Shown here: piece by piece, positions 39,778 through 54,030 of the stretch | How positions within the stretch are numbered: position 1 is the first letter of the stretch | How the letters are laid out: every line of letters begins with the position of its first letter | Origin: Chrysomallon squamiferum | Taxonomy: Eukaryota; Mollusca; Gastropoda; Neomphalida; Peltospiridae | Direction: 5' to 3' | Length of the DNA: 64,000 bases | NCBI GenBank assembly: GCA_012295275.1 | Contig: CM022674.1 | Span: 8,828,260-8,892,259 of the forward strand | The notes under the pieces: model-generated | Databases searched by the model: none | The model's input: the letters and a program-made list of their open reading frames with translations, nothing else | Told to the model about the DNA's origin: nothing | Made by a program: the position numbers and the translations under genes

Positions 39778-41173
39778 AGAAAGAAGCAGTGTACTTTAGT
39801 AATTGTGTATAACAGTAAAGTTAGAGAAGGACATCAAAGTGTTGGCAGGGAAAAGCAAACTGTCTGGTGAACATTTGCTGTTGATGTATATAATAAATGC
39901 TGGCAACTTTCTTGGGTTTCAAAATAGAACACATTCCTCATACACTTTCCTGTTATTACCTATAAAGTCAAGTAGCATGTTTGGCATAGTCAGCCATTAA
40001 GGTAGAGGCAGATAGCAGAGACAAGGACAATTACACCTTGACATGACCAGATCCTTTTTTTCCCATTCTAAAATATCAGGAAATATCAAAACTGTTTTTC
40101 AGTGTTCAGTCAGTTTCCATGATAGGATTGTAATGTTTTTCTGACTGAAGCTGAAGACAAAATATCCATAATCTGATCATCAAATATAGGCTGCTGAATG
40201 GCACAAAAAAAAGAAAAAAGAAAAAAAGAGAAGATTTTAGATTTATGCAAGAAATAACATCTACAATCTATTATATGATGTTTTAACATTTATTCATACT
40301 TTTCTGATCTGTGGATTCCACGTTACACTAGTTTCTTTCAGAATTGTGTATTTTCCTAAATTCACCAAAATGTATTATTGTAAAGAGATTACCTGCTTCT
40401 GTCTGAACACAGCTGTTATTTACCAGCTCGTAACTTTATAAATACAGTTCACTTATAGGTTTGTCTTGTTGATTTAAATGCATAGAGAAAAAAATACAGC
40501 AATCTATATTAAGAAATAATAAATAATGTTTTTATTAAATACAAAAATCTCATTGTGTATGCACACCTTGTTTATGCAAACATGTATTACTGAAATGAAA
40601 AATATTTATTATAATCTTCTACTGATAAAATTTACAATTTACTGATATCATATCAATAACAGTTATAAATATATTCATCTCATCTTTTAAACATTTATAT
40701 AAGCTTTAAATAACTTTTTATCTTTTTTTATCCTCTACAAAGACATTCAGAAATAAATTTACCACAATAAATAGGTTTTTTTTTTAGTTGTTGATTTTCT
40801 GTTGCTGGAAATGTAGGGAATAGAAAAACAAGAAAGTAATACTTTTCTAGATAGTTGTATCAGCTTTCTCGCCACCTGAAAAACCATTCATGTGCTCTTC
40901 GTAAGCACTTTCTTAATGCAGAAAGTCTTAAAGGATGTATTTTTTTCAGTTTTTTGCTCAATACCTGTTAATGCAAAAAGCAATTTTCCCTTTTAAAATA
41001 CTTTTTCTGCCAACTACCTGTTAATGGAAATTATTTACAAATATCGGTAACAAGAATTAATTGCAATCAGCGTAACAGAAGCAGTTTGGTTGCAATTATA
41101 TTGTAGAATTGTTTTCTTTTTATGTTGTGAGTGCTGAACCTGGTTTGAATATACCACTTTGCTACATTTACTG

Positions 41174-41236
41174 CTTTGATATAAACCTCTTTGATACGTC
41201 CACTTTGATATACTTTGATATATTTTGGCTTTGAAA
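41174..41236 (+). promoter_or_regulatory. Cluster of five CTTTGA(T/A) sites
   Basis: CTTTGATA occurs at 41174, 41189 (CTTTGATAC), 41203 and 41213, with CTTTGAAA at 41229. CTTTGAT is the core recognised by TCF/LEF factors. The close spacing is unusual, but it may equally be a short degenerate tandem repeat. Confidence 0.3.
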
Positions 41237-43369
41237 TCTGTTCAGTGTGAATATGTCTCTCTCCAATTTTTTCTCTTTATTTTTCTTTTTTTGTTATTAT
41301 ACTTTCTCTGTCATTCATACACCTGCATGCCTGCACCCCCCACACTCTCTCTCTCTCTTTCTACTGCAGAAATGTATTTTTGATTTTGTAATATTTTCAG
41401 TCTTTGTTTCGTTAATGTAAAACAAGGTTACACTTTTGAATATAAATTTTCTGTGGTATTGTCAAAAAGATGTAGAGGGGAAAAAAATAAATTTAATATG
41501 ATTTGATAAAAATACCTGAAATTAGAAGAGAGCTTTAATGACTGAGCACTCCCTCATTGATAACACAAACAAAAGAAAAACTAAAACTAAAAATATGTGT
41601 GTAGTCATTGATTTATGTAATTAGTTTTTATTTTTAATCACCATTAATGAAGATTTTATTTTTTTGGTTCTGTGTAAAACATTCATTCATTCAGTTGTAC
41701 CAGTATGATAACCTGCAGGCTAATATTTTTTTAACTAATGTAATTACCTCTTTAATTTTTGATATATTAATCACCGTGTTGCTGGGACGTTTATTCATGC
41801 ATGGAAAGGGTGTTAATACAAGCCCTCTATTCTTTGCGTGAAATCCCTGTATATACAAGGTTCAGTTGGCAACTGAGAAAAATTAACAAAACCTGCAACA
41901 AATAGAAATTAAACAAAATGTTTCTCATAATTATGCAAGTGACACTTCATGGGAAATTTGAAAAACATTTTGTATTTTCAATAATGTAAAAATGTAACAA
42001 AAATTAAATTAGCAAAATATAAAAATATAAACTTTTTTTTACAGTTTTGCAGATTTGTTTTTGAATTTTTTTTCTTAAAATTCACCAGCATTTCAAGATA
42101 TATGTTGCTGATAAAAAATGCATCAGTAGCAATCGTTTTCCTTTTGATATACATATTTGTTATTAGTAATAACAAACTGCCCTAAACTATCATAACTTTA
42201 ATATAAGTAGTTTTATTAAACAATGGTATTACAATAGATTCACTCTAATAACATTCTTCAGCATCTGATATTTAAAAATAAAAAAATTAATTTCTGTATT
42301 AAAAGCCAAGATCCTTTTAAAAATATTTTCACATATGTAGTATATATATTTATTCCTTTGGGTTTTTTCAATGCTTAATTGTTTTTATTCAAAAACATAG
42401 CTTAAATCTTTTTTTTTCTTGGTTTACAAAAAGTGTTTTTATCATAAACACTATTTTACAAAATGTCTTTTAAATTAGAACTTTTTTCAGTTTATGTTAA
42501 ATATAAAACAAACACGTATTTATGAGAAAAATATTTTAAAATTTTCACTTAAGTTTATTAGATCTCCATACATATATATATATATTTTATCCAAAAGAAT
42601 TATGTTTTCTAAATTTCCCATGCTGACTTGAAAATGATATCAGAGTATTGTCAGGAGCTAAAGTAAAAAAACCACCTAGACATAACCCTTTATTGACAAA
42701 ACAACCTTTGTTAATAGCCAAATCAGATAAGAAAAGCTTAGAAATCAGTAAAAATGTTTACATGAATAGACCCTACAATTACACCAAAGTATTTTATCTC
42801 CTTGTTTTGTAAAACTCTTTGAATGTTCACCTTATATGACGTAGGAAGCTACTATTACATGGATTTTTGTCTGGATATTACCTCTTATCTGATTGGCTGA
42901 ATGGAGCAGAGCTGTGTTTAGTTTACCAGACAAACAACTTCTTTCATTGGCTTATCAAATACTGTATATGTGTCTCAAATTTCATCAGCTTTCATAATAT
43001 GTGATAAGCACAGACTCATAAATAATTTTTTAAGTTTTAACTATTCATCTGTGTAAAAGTATAGAAATATGGTTACAAAGCAGAAAAATATTTTTATTTA
43101 ATGTTTGAGTTATTGTAAATTTGCCTAACACATGAGCATGCATATATAGTTAATTTGAATTCAGAAAACAACTATGAATTCCCAGATTTACAGGTAAACA
43201 TTGATCAAAATATTGTGATAATATAAACTTAAGTTCAAAGATAGATCAGAGGAAGTTTCCAAGGTTTGAAAACTTTTTTCATTTGGTATTTCTTTTATAA
43301 ACTCACTTGTAGCCTGTTGAGAAACTTCATTATTCCAAATCACAGACCTGGTTCTAAAGTTCTTTTTTG

Positions 43370-43800
43370 ATATGCTTCAAACAACATTTCACAAACAAGG
43401 TTACCTTGAGCAGAATTTCCATTACCATGTTAAGGTCATCCGCTGACATCTGGAAAAGATGCCATAATGTTGCAGTAAGTCTAGGGGAGGTCTGACAAGA
43501 TACCATGAATCAAAGACCCTTAATTCCCCACCCCTGAACAAAGGCACAACAGTCTTGACATGCAAGTACTAAAAGAACATATTTTCAGATCTATAATTAA
43601 GCTAATTTTTGTCCTAAGTCTTAGGCTCCAGTAGTAACATACAGACTGCATTTAGTGATGCTGGCTTTAATTTGTTCAGAAAGCTAGGCTGATTTGAAAA
43701 TTCACCTTACTGACTCACATACTGCATGGCTTCTCTGCAGTAATTTGTAAATTAGCATCCATTACCTGTCTTTGCTGATGTTCTTGACAGAAGGTAAGTA
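43370..43800. other. Less AT-rich intronic island
   Basis: Repeat-free, balanced composition, includes AAGGTCATCCG (nuclear-receptor-like half-site) and TCAAAGACC. No open frame with plausible splice borders. Followed by AT-rich sequence and the long TA run. Confidence 0.2.
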
Positions 43801-43937
43801 TCATTACATCCCACCATGACAGTAGACATTCCTTATTCAGTCTTCAGTGTTGGAGAGTTCTCTTTCTTTATCTCACAGTATTAGAGAGTTTTGTTTTCAT
43901 GTTTCAGTTTATATATTTAAAAACAGGTAAGAATTGT

Positions 43938-43942
<5 letters not shown>

Positions 43943-43992
<50 letters not shown>
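43943..43992 (+). repeat. (TA)n microsatellite
   Basis: About 25 uninterrupted TA units, the longest TA run in the window. Confidence 0.97.
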
Positions 43993-43993
<1 letters not shown>

Positions 43994-46382
43994 TCTTTTT
44001 CTTTAGTTCTCTTTCTTCATGTTATGATAATAGATGTTATACTTTTCATCTTGTTTAGTTCATGCAAAAACCAGGTAAGAGTTTTAAGATTAATAAAGCA
44101 CAAAACACTAGTCATGCTTCATTGTTTATCTCTCTATCTTATGATGTTTAACTTTAATTTTTTGAAGTTTTTTTATTGATGTAATCAGTTAGGAATTTAC
44201 ATTTTTATAACATTTAATCTCAAACTTTAAACAAAAAAGTTTTTATTATTCAATGTTTTTATTTTTAAACATTAGAAAATTTGTGTATATAATCTAATCA
44301 TAATTAATTCTATTTTAGACGTTTGTCAACAATTCTGACATTTTGAGATATAAGGTTAACATTTCAAATGTAATTTTACAGAAGAAATTATATTTTTTCT
44401 CTGTATAGCAAAATAATTGACTATTTTTCATCTTGTATGTTGGAATTTATTAGTGTCTTCAGCAAAATTCTAAAAATTGTTATATAATATTTAATAAAAA
44501 TTGACAATTGTGACTTCATTGACATTCATTTTTCACAGGCTTGGATGTTTTCGGGTTACAAAATTGAAGATGTTTTGCTTTTTTCTTCTCAGATATGTTA
44601 TTAATTATTTTTGGATGATAAAAATCAGTGTCGTGAGAAATACTTTGAAACTTCCAACCATGGAATTTAGTGGAAAATTGAACTGATCACTTGTTTGTAT
44701 TTAGTTAGTTTCCTTGATGAAAATATTTACTTTCTTTTCTCAGTGTTAGAGAGTTCTGTTTTTGTACACTTCAGAGCTAGAAATTTCTGTTTTATTCAGC
44801 TGTAAAAGATAAAAATGATTTTACTTTACATAACAAGTTAAAAATTCAAGTTAAATAAGAAAACATTTTAGAAACTGTTAAAGAGTTTAGTAATAAAGAA
44901 AACAAATTCAAGCTATATCTGAGAGAAAAACTACTTTAATGTCCAACCTCAGCTTATTTATTGCTGTTGGTTACAAAATACACATGGGCCTACATTTGAA
45001 CTTGGAAAGATAAAAGTAAGAAAACAAACATTATATTGAGGTGCACTTTGGAATGAGAATACACTGTGTATACCGGAAGTGAATAGGGCAGTATCTCCAC
45101 CTGTTTGACATTGTGAGAATTTGGTAGGGGAAATAATTCCACTTTGATAACATGTAGATAAGGTTCTGGGAAAGTTTTAGATTTAACATGGACAGACATA
45201 TATTATCTCTGAAAGTGAATATTATTGAACTGAACACCATGATCTTTTTAAAATAATCAAATATACATTTTTCCTTTTTTTTTTTTTTGCTGTTTATTTT
45301 TATTTATGTATTTTTTAAAAATGTATTTATTTAATTTTAAGAATCCTAATCCCGAGGACTGATGATGTTGCATTTTGTCCTTTACCAGTTTATAAAATCT
45401 TAATCTGTTATCTGAGAAAGCTTAATAAGATAAATGTGAAAACTGAAGTAAATATTCTACTGATTTTATTTTGTTGATGTTGAATATGATGTGTTTTCTT
45501 TTATCATCTTAAATCCATGTCAAGCCTGGGAGATTAAAATCAAGAAATTGTCAACAACATTTCTTTTTGCTTTTAAAACTGAAAAATGTGTTTGAAGATT
45601 AAATTAATCTGTAAACCAATGTCAGTCTTACTGATTTTAATGATAATAGCAAAGAAGACCAGTCAAATTCTTTCAGATATAATTTGTTATAAGAATCAGG
45701 ATATAAGCTTTCAAGACAAATATAAATTTTAAATATATATTTTTAATTTCAATTTTAATGTTAAGAAAATGGTACAGTTTTTTAAAAAAGAAGGTAAAAT
45801 GCCTTATAAATAATATAAAATTCGAAACAATGTTTTTCTAAAGTTAGAAAAATTAAAATGTTAATTTTTTAAAATGGTTTTTAATTATAAATCTGATAGA
45901 ATAAAAAAATAAATAAGAAAATAAATATTTATTCTGAAAAACATGCCAGATGCCAAATTATCAGATATCAATGTTAATTTTCAAAATGAAATTTCTGTAT
46001 AAATGGTTATAACAGTATTTAGACAGAGTATTCTGACAGTAACTATAATAATATAACTGTAAAACTGCTTTCTGTTATAATCCAATATTTTCAGTCATCT
46101 ATTAACTAATCTAAGTTAACAGTCAAGATGAAATAAAACAAAAATGTGACTGAGTATAAAGAACAGACATATGCTGTATATTTGAGTTATTTTCTAAAAT
46201 ATAAAAAGCTAAAGAAGAAAATTTTTATACCAGTATTCCCAAAACTCAGCATGATTCATAACATAATATTCATTAATGTATTTATTGCTTTAACATGCAT
46301 GAACCATGTTTTAGAATTACTAGCCAAGAAGAATGATTATACCAAATGGGATAGTTGAAATTACATGCATATACAATATGTT

Positions 46383-46400
46383 TGTGTGTGTGTGCGCGTG

Positions 46401-46445
<45 letters not shown>
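46383..46445 (+). repeat. (TG)n(GA)n microsatellite
   Basis: TG units with one CGCG interruption, ending in GAGAGAGAGA; it lies 15 bp outside the left arm of the long inverted repeat. Confidence 0.95.
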
Positions 46446-46459
46446 TCAAAATGTTTTTG

Positions 46460-46670
46460 TCAATTTTGTTTTTAATAGAAAATGTATTTTTGGCTTTTTC
46501 ATTGCAGAAGAACTAAGAAATAAAAAATAGAATGTTTAAACTAATGTTTAATTTCCTCTGTGACTGTGTTTAAGCCAGTTAATTCTCCTGTGATAGATCA
46601 GTGTTTGATAACATCACTAAATAATTACAGAGATATATTACATGTATGTAGAAAAGTAACTGGAGTTTTT
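46460..46670 (+). repeat. Left arm of a long intronic inverted repeat
   Basis: This 211-bp arm is the reverse complement of 47785-47999. The inner 170 bp match with only a handful of differences (for example the shared blocks TTTAAGCCAGTTAATTCTCC and GATAGATCAGTGTTTGATAA); the outer 40 bp are more diverged. The spacer is 1.1 kb. Possible origins are the ends of a foldback-type DNA transposon or two opposed copies of one repeat. A transcript of this intron could fold into a hairpin of about 200 bp. Confidence 0.85.
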
Positions 46671-47784
46671 ACCAGGCAGTTCTGTCACTGACAGCACTCA
46701 TGACTTGTATGAAAAAGTAGTTCTGAAAGTTCCGTGATTAACTCATTAAAGTATACAAGTTTCTGTCAGATGTTTTTATAAGTTCCTGGGTATGCGTTGT
46801 CATGTCCCTTTAACACAAAACAGTATGGAAAGTAGTATCTGTAAATAAAAAGATAATACTCCCCAAAATTATTTCAAAGTATTTATAATAATTTAGTAAT
46901 GTTTGTTTATGAAATGGTGAAATAAAAATAAATTTTTTCTTTTACTATGATAATATAACCAATTATATTTGTTTTGACAAGTTAACACAAATATCTTTAT
47001 TAGACAGACTATTACTTGTTCAAAGGCTTATTGCAATTTGAAAGATGCTGCTACCAGAATTTCACAGCTGATGGAAGAAACAATTGTTAAATGTTGCTTC
47101 CATGTGTGATATGAACTGTATGCAATGGTTGACTGATCAGATAAAACAAACGTTGTGTTTTCAACAAATATTCTCACACTAGTTTCCAGGCTTTGTCCAG
47201 ATTCCTGGTGTCTTCAAGTGATGGCCACTGAAATAGATAGCTCTGAGAAATGTCTGCCAGTTCCTTTGTGCTTCTTCATCATTTTTTTGAAATATTAATG
47301 TAATCTTTTGGTTGTTTACATGAAGTATATATGTTAAAGAGTGTGTGTGTGTGTGTCTGTGTGTCTGTGTCTGTGTGAAACATTAACCAGAAATTCACAT
47401 CAGTATTTTTCAGAGAGAGATTTCCAATACTGCTACAGAATATCTTTATGTTACTGTAATTATGAAAGGAAGAAATGTTTTAATTATACTTGTGGATCGT
47501 GCTGTTGGCTATTCTTATTTAGTTAACAAGGAATCTTCTGTTTGGTCTTTTCCATAAATAGCTGAGTATATACCACAAGCCTTGATAATCTAGTTGTGAG
47601 CCACTGGTCAGAATGAGAAACAGCCCCCTGGACATACTGAAAAACATTATTTCAGTTTGTGGAATGTCATTTTATGTGATGTAATGATTACAAAATAAAC
47701 CACAGATCAATCATTATATACCTGATTATATACCAGACCAATTCAGATAACAAGACTCACAGGTTAGAAACTTGTTCCACAGGG

Positions 47785-47999
47785 AAAAACTCCAATTACT
47801 TTTCTACATACATGTAATATATCTCTGTAATTATTTAGTGATGTGTTATCAAACACTGATCTATCACAGGAGAATTAACTGGCTTAAACATAGTCATAGA
47901 GGAAATTAAAAATTAGTTTAAACATTCTATTATTTCTTTCTTAGTTCTTCTGCAATGAAAATGCTAAAAAATACCTTTCCCAATAAAAACAGAAATTGA
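47785..47999 (-). repeat. Right arm of the long intronic inverted repeat
   Basis: Reverse-complement partner of 46460-46670. Homology stops abruptly at AAAAACTCC on the inner side and fades into an A-rich tract (48000-48030) on the outer side. No clear target duplication is seen at the outer borders. The spacer holds no recognisable coding sequence. Confidence 0.85.
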
Positions 48000-49016
48000 A
48001 AAAAAAAAATAAGAAAAAAAAAAAAAAACCCACTGGAAAATGATACATCAGTTTCTTAATGAGGACAACCTTTTTATATTACAAAGAACAATCATTGTCT
48101 AAAAATGCTTGCAGATTACCATTCTTTAAGTCATTTGCAGATTGAAATTTGTTTTTCCTGATATGCCAATTTATTTTCAGTATTTACTTCATACCCAGTG
48201 GAAATTCATATTTGATTAATGTAATAAAAAAGGTAGATACAATGAAACATTTTCTTTTGTGATTACAAACAGTATTCATGTTACAGCTATACATTATTAA
48301 TTTATTAATAAAAAATAAAGTAAAAAAAGTAAAAAAAGATAAAACTATATTTTGTGGGTCTCAGTGAATTGCCACAGATTGTTTAAGTCATTACACAGTG
48401 TTTATTATTGTGATATTTATATACAAATATTTTATATCCCATAGATTGTCATAACCATCATTAGCAGCTGCAGCATCATCACCATTGTCATACTCATTAT
48501 CATCATTAGTATTATTATTTTCAGTATAGTATATAACACTCAGTTTATCCAAGAGAACACAAAGATTCCCATGTGAAGAGACTGAGAATTAGTTGAAATT
48601 AGAATAAACAGTTTGTCTTGTGTCTGAAAAGCTTGTAAAGATAACACACAACGTGTCAGTAGCTGATTAAACAAGAGAACATCGTTTGTATGTGATGAAG
48701 AAATGCGTTTGAATCACATACTAATTACAATAACATAAAGATATTGTGTACCTTAGCTAGGAGTAATGAAAACACCTTTGCATCTGATGCTAACAGAAAT
48801 AATAATCATGCCATGAATCGAAATTAAGCAACTGGAAAATACCTTTTCTTTCTCTAAAAGATCCTATTTTAATATATATAAATATTAGCATAATAACAGG
48901 AAAATCTGTTCAAAAGCTAGAAATATTAATTTCAAAGTAAAAAAACCATTTCTGCATGATACTGATTATTAATGTTTATTAAGAAAACAAGACTTAGTCA
49001 TGTTTAGAAATCAGAC

Positions 49017-49575
49017 TAAAGTAATGTTAAAAATAAATAATAAATGAATGCTAAAATTCAGACAAAGCATTGTTAAAAATAAAACTAGTAATATTAGAAA
49101 TAAGACTAACCTCACTTTAGTAATGTCAAAAGTCAGACTAAAGTAATGTTATAAGTAAGACAAAGGTAATGTTAAAAATAAGACTAAGACAATGTTAAAA
49201 ATCAGGTTAAGACATGTTAAAAATAAATATTAAAAACAAAATTAAAACTATGTTAAAAATGCATATTACCATATAAGTTTGTTACAAATAATACTAAGGT
49301 AATGTTAAAAATAGGACTAAGGTTATGTTAAAAATAGGACTTAGGTAACGTTAAAAATAAGACTAAGGTAATGTTAAAAATAGGACTAAGGTAATGTTAA
49401 AAATAAGATTAAGACAATTTTAAAATTAAGATTAAGACAAAATTTAATGTTAAAAATAGGACTAAGGTAATGTTAAAAATAAGATTAAGACAATGTTAAA
49501 ATTAAGATTAAGACAAAATTTAATGTTAAAAATGACTAAGGTAATGTTAAAAATAAGACTAAGGTAATGTGATTT
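49017..49575 (+). repeat. Degenerate 23-bp minisatellite (TAATGTTAAAAATAGGACTAAGG)
   Basis: More than fifteen copies of a unit of about 23 bp centred on ATGTTAAAAATA(A/G)GACTAAGG. The 3' half (49280-49575) is regular; the 5' half is diverged with spacing changes. A longer sub-block (AAGATTAAGACAATTTTAAA and similar) is itself duplicated near 49400-49525. Confidence 0.85.
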
Positions 49576-52500
49576 AACTGAAAATTGCTTTCTTGTCACA
49601 GGGGACACCACTTTCTACTTTAATTATCTCACTGTCTTCTTCTGTCACTGAGGTCATTTCTTTTGTACACTTTGATTTTTCACTGGTTTATTTTTTCCTT
49701 TAAAAATAAGACTTTTTATAGCTGTTATTCTTGTTATAAATATTTTATATTTTAAAAATGTATTTACCTACCATCTAACTCAATTTTCATGTAAGCAAGT
49801 TTGAAAAGAAATGAACATATTCTTTCAATTAAATTCTAGTTTGGTGATTTACTGTTTAAAAACCAATAAATAAATTGACATTTTCTGAATTCTCATTATT
49901 ATTATTATTATCACAGACAATAATGGATCACAATTTTGTTTTTAATGTTTAATATTTATGAAGAATAAAGCAGTAAACATCAGAATAGTGCAGCCTGATC
50001 TGCAACAAATACTTTATGAACACTTTATGAAACTACTTGACTCAGTAACATAAAATGTGGCAACAAGAAAAAGAAGAAAAAGGATATAGGCCAGGATTAA
50101 AAAAAGAGAAAAAAAGAGAGAAGAAATTAGACTATTTGCACAAAATAATTATTTAATAAAATTTACTTCTACTTTTAATATTTAATGCTTAGTATTAACT
50201 GAACTGAATTAACTAATCTTTTTAATGTTATAAGTAAACTATTTTTTTTTATTACCTCACTTCCTAATTCATTTTATTTTTTTCTGGTTTGTACATGGTA
50301 TAAATACTAAATTAAGTATTTCTAATCATTTTATTGGTTTACCTCACTGTTCACAGCAGTTGATTGCCTCAGAGCAAGTGAAAAATAAAATCAGACTGGT
50401 GGAAAAGCTGTAGAAGTATATCAGAATTATATTGATATTTTCTACCATCAAGTCAAAATATATCTGCACCAAACCAGAATTTTTTTTGTTTTTTTCTTGA
50501 AACTGTAAATTTAAATATACATACATACATACATACATATTCTTTTAAATCCTTTCTTCTGTTATTTTCTTTTCTGGATACTCTTACATAAATTATTTAA
50601 TATTTCATATACTTAGAATAAAAATCAAAAAACCACAATTCATTTAGATTATGAAATGATAACTGAAAAATGATAGATAATTTTATGAATGTATAAACTG
50701 ATAGATAAATTTAGTATTGATAATGAAAAGGAACTTGAAGAAATAATGTAGGGAAAAAAGGATGAAAAAAAAGAAGTAAAGAAATTTGCAATACACACAT
50801 CAAATTATGCATTGCAAACACACACATACATGAACATTAACACTTTTTGCTGAGGTGTGTGTAGGCTGATAAATTGTGATGACGTTTACTCTGACAGCAT
50901 TGAAATTGATTACACACATCACTTCACTAAACACTGATTTCAAGTCTTCATACTAGAAAAGTTCATAGCAGATTTTTTAGATTTTGTAAGAAAAACAGCT
51001 CAGTCATATATAAATGTAAAGTGACTGGACACATTCTTTATGAGACTAGCACTGACCAGTGGAAGAAGTAAAAAAATATTTGTTTATGGCTAGAATTACT
51101 TGAATATCACTGACCTGTAGCAGATATTTAGATACTGGTGTTTTGGTAAGAGTGTTTTCACGTGGAGAAACAAGCATGTCTGCTGGAGGATTGGTTTTGT
51201 TTGGTATCAGTTGTCTTCAAATATGTGTGAAGAGAATGAAACTCAGTGGGAGGCAGAGCATCCACTTCATACACGAACAGTCACAGGGTCTACTGTCTGT
51301 AGATCAATATTTTCTGTTCCACTAAGTGCTCTTAATGACTGAATACTCTGAGATTATCTTTAAAAGAGTGCTTAGCACCCACATATACATATATTGTTTA
51401 AATCAAAATTCTAAAAATAGATTCTCATTATTCTCCTCTCTGACATATATTTATTATCGTAATGTGTGCTACATTAAAATCTGTTGCACAATAATGTGTT
51501 TGCTATGGAGATTCAATACAGTATCAACAGGCAGTGCTAATACCATACTGTCATCTTAGTGCTAAAAATATTAATTTTCTTAAACTGTAAACAGCTAACA
51601 TCTGTAAAAAATTAATAACTTTTTATACAAAGCAATAAAACTGTTTTTAGGCAGTATTAATAAATATGATTAATGAAAATTTTCTTGTTGATGTATTACT
51701 TGACAATACAAACTATTTATTAATTTAATAATTAGCCATTTAATTCAAAATAAAAAATACAGATAATCAATGAAGGATGTTTTTAAGTATTTCTGTTTGG
51801 AAGACTGCAGATCAATCCTTTTTACAGCTTGCTCATGGTTATTTATTTAACCAAAATATAATTTAAATTTATTTTTCATTTTTTTTTTTATATAAATAAA
51901 AAAAAATAAAAAAAACAAAGTTTGGTTTTCCAGATTAACTTTGGCGCCTAATAGGAAACAGCAAAATAAGTTAAAGAGTATCATATCTATTGTTAAAAGA
52001 GAGTTGCAGTATTAAAGTTCAGTGTAACATGATTACTGTATTAATTTCACAATACACTATTGTCTTTCATCTTCCTGTATGTGCATTCAAGTGGAAACAA
52101 TGGGTATGTTGCAGCACATGTTTTGATGCAATTATAATTAATCACACGACAAATATCATTTAATCAAGAGTTTTAAAAAGAATTTAAAGGTAAGGAAAAA
52201 AGAAAATTTTTACACAATTGCATTTAAATTGATTTTGATTAAAACCTCTTTTATAATTTTTATTAATTCCATGTCTTTAAGTATGTTATTTTCACACCAG
52301 AATATTTTTTCTTAATTAATAAATAGGAATCACTGTATAAAACAAAAAAACAAAATTAAAATAAAATCATTACTGAAATAAAGTTAATGTTTTACAAATG
52401 TCTCTTGGAAATTTTCAAACAAATATTTCAATTTAATGGCTGTATTAAATATATTTTTGGCACAACACATAAATATTTAGTGTGACTGTAGAGTTTATAT

Positions 52501-54030
52501 AGTAAATAAATTGACTTAGATCTGTAGGAAAGTATATCATATTTACTGAATGTGTGAAATAAATATTAATAATAAAAAAGGTATTAAAGATTATGAAAAA
52601 GCATTGGTGTATATAATTTTCTTTTGGGAAAATGCTTTAATGTAGGTCTAAATTATTCAGATTATATCAAATTTGTAACGGATATTTTAATGTTTGTATA
52701 AATAAATTGGTTATTGCCCGTCTTGTAGTTAGCAAATATTACCATATAAGTTTGTTGATGCATCTTTTCATTCTAATATCTAGTGCAGAAGAGAAACAAA
52801 ACATAAAGATTAAAATTATAAATACAATATCCACCAGTAATAATACTTAAATATCTGCTTATATTCTGTGTATAACATGTTTGATTGTTTTCAAAATGAA
52901 AAGAACAATGATACATTGCAAGAATATCATCTAATATCAGGAAATGTTGACTTAAACTTTGATATCTAAAAATATCTGTAATATTTTCATTTTCTACAAT
53001 TCACTATGACACATTCAGATAAGGTTTCTGATAAAAAAAAAAGGAAAAGAAAAAGAAAGAAACACTGTATAATCTTGAAATGTGATTTTGTAGTTTCTAA
53101 GCAGCTGGATTGTATTAGCTATGTGTTATTTGATACCAGGAAAATATTATCTTATTGTATCGTTACCATAATGTACAGATAATATTAATTAGAAATGCAG
53201 CAATTAACAAAAAAAACCTCACTGTATGCTGCAGTAGTAATTTACAATATCTGGGAGTTTGTTGTTGTTTTTGGTTATTTTTGGTGTGTACTTTTTTTTG
53301 TTGTTGTGTGTTTTTTTTTTTTTAAATTCATAACAAATTTACAGTTTAAACTGCAGGTAATGAGCTAACATTTCTCTGATGAAAAGACCAGAGCATGATT
53401 TTATTTAAACAATATCTTTTAAAAAAAGAAAGGAATTAAATTAAATATTGATACATTCACAGACAGATAAAAATATTCATTTTCATTAATGTCTAATATA
53501 TTTATTTATATAAAATGCTTCCTGACAGTATTTATTCATGAAGAAAACAAATATAGAAATGAATTACTTCCCTTAGAAGAAAACAGTCTGGGATTTATAT
53601 TCAGATAATAAATAAATTTTAATGTTTTGAATCAGCAACATAGCTATGAATAATTGGGAAAGTTCTTACATATTTTTGGCATATTTACACTTTTTATTAT
53701 TTATTCAGTGTATGTCACAATTCATATTTATTAATGAATATATCACAGTATTAAACAGTGTATTGTTATTAAACACATCACAATGTCTATCATTGTCAGT
53801 TTACATACTTAATTTCATTAGTGAATATATCACAATATATCAAATTATTGATTTCTACTAACAGTTAAATTTTAAATTTAATACTGTTATGATGACATTG
53901 GCAAAACACTCACATTGCTATAAAAAAGAAAACCAAACAAAAAAAGCTATCAAAACCCAATAATCTTCATGTTATCACCTGCTTGATGATTAGTATAATG
54001 GATTTCAGTATAAGACTACAGTAATAGTTT

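Noticed and set aside
39803-40000. An open frame with a stretch (HLLLMYIINAGNFLGF) faintly like the LGN(Y/F)LN region of formin FH2 domains
   Set aside because: The similarity is about a dozen residues, no flanking FH2 sequence is present, and there are no fitting splice sites; treated as chance.
49263-52755. A shared 21-base word (ATATTACCATATAAGTTTGT...) near 49264 and 52735
   Set aside because: No extension of similarity on either side; likely chance or a tiny repeat scrap.
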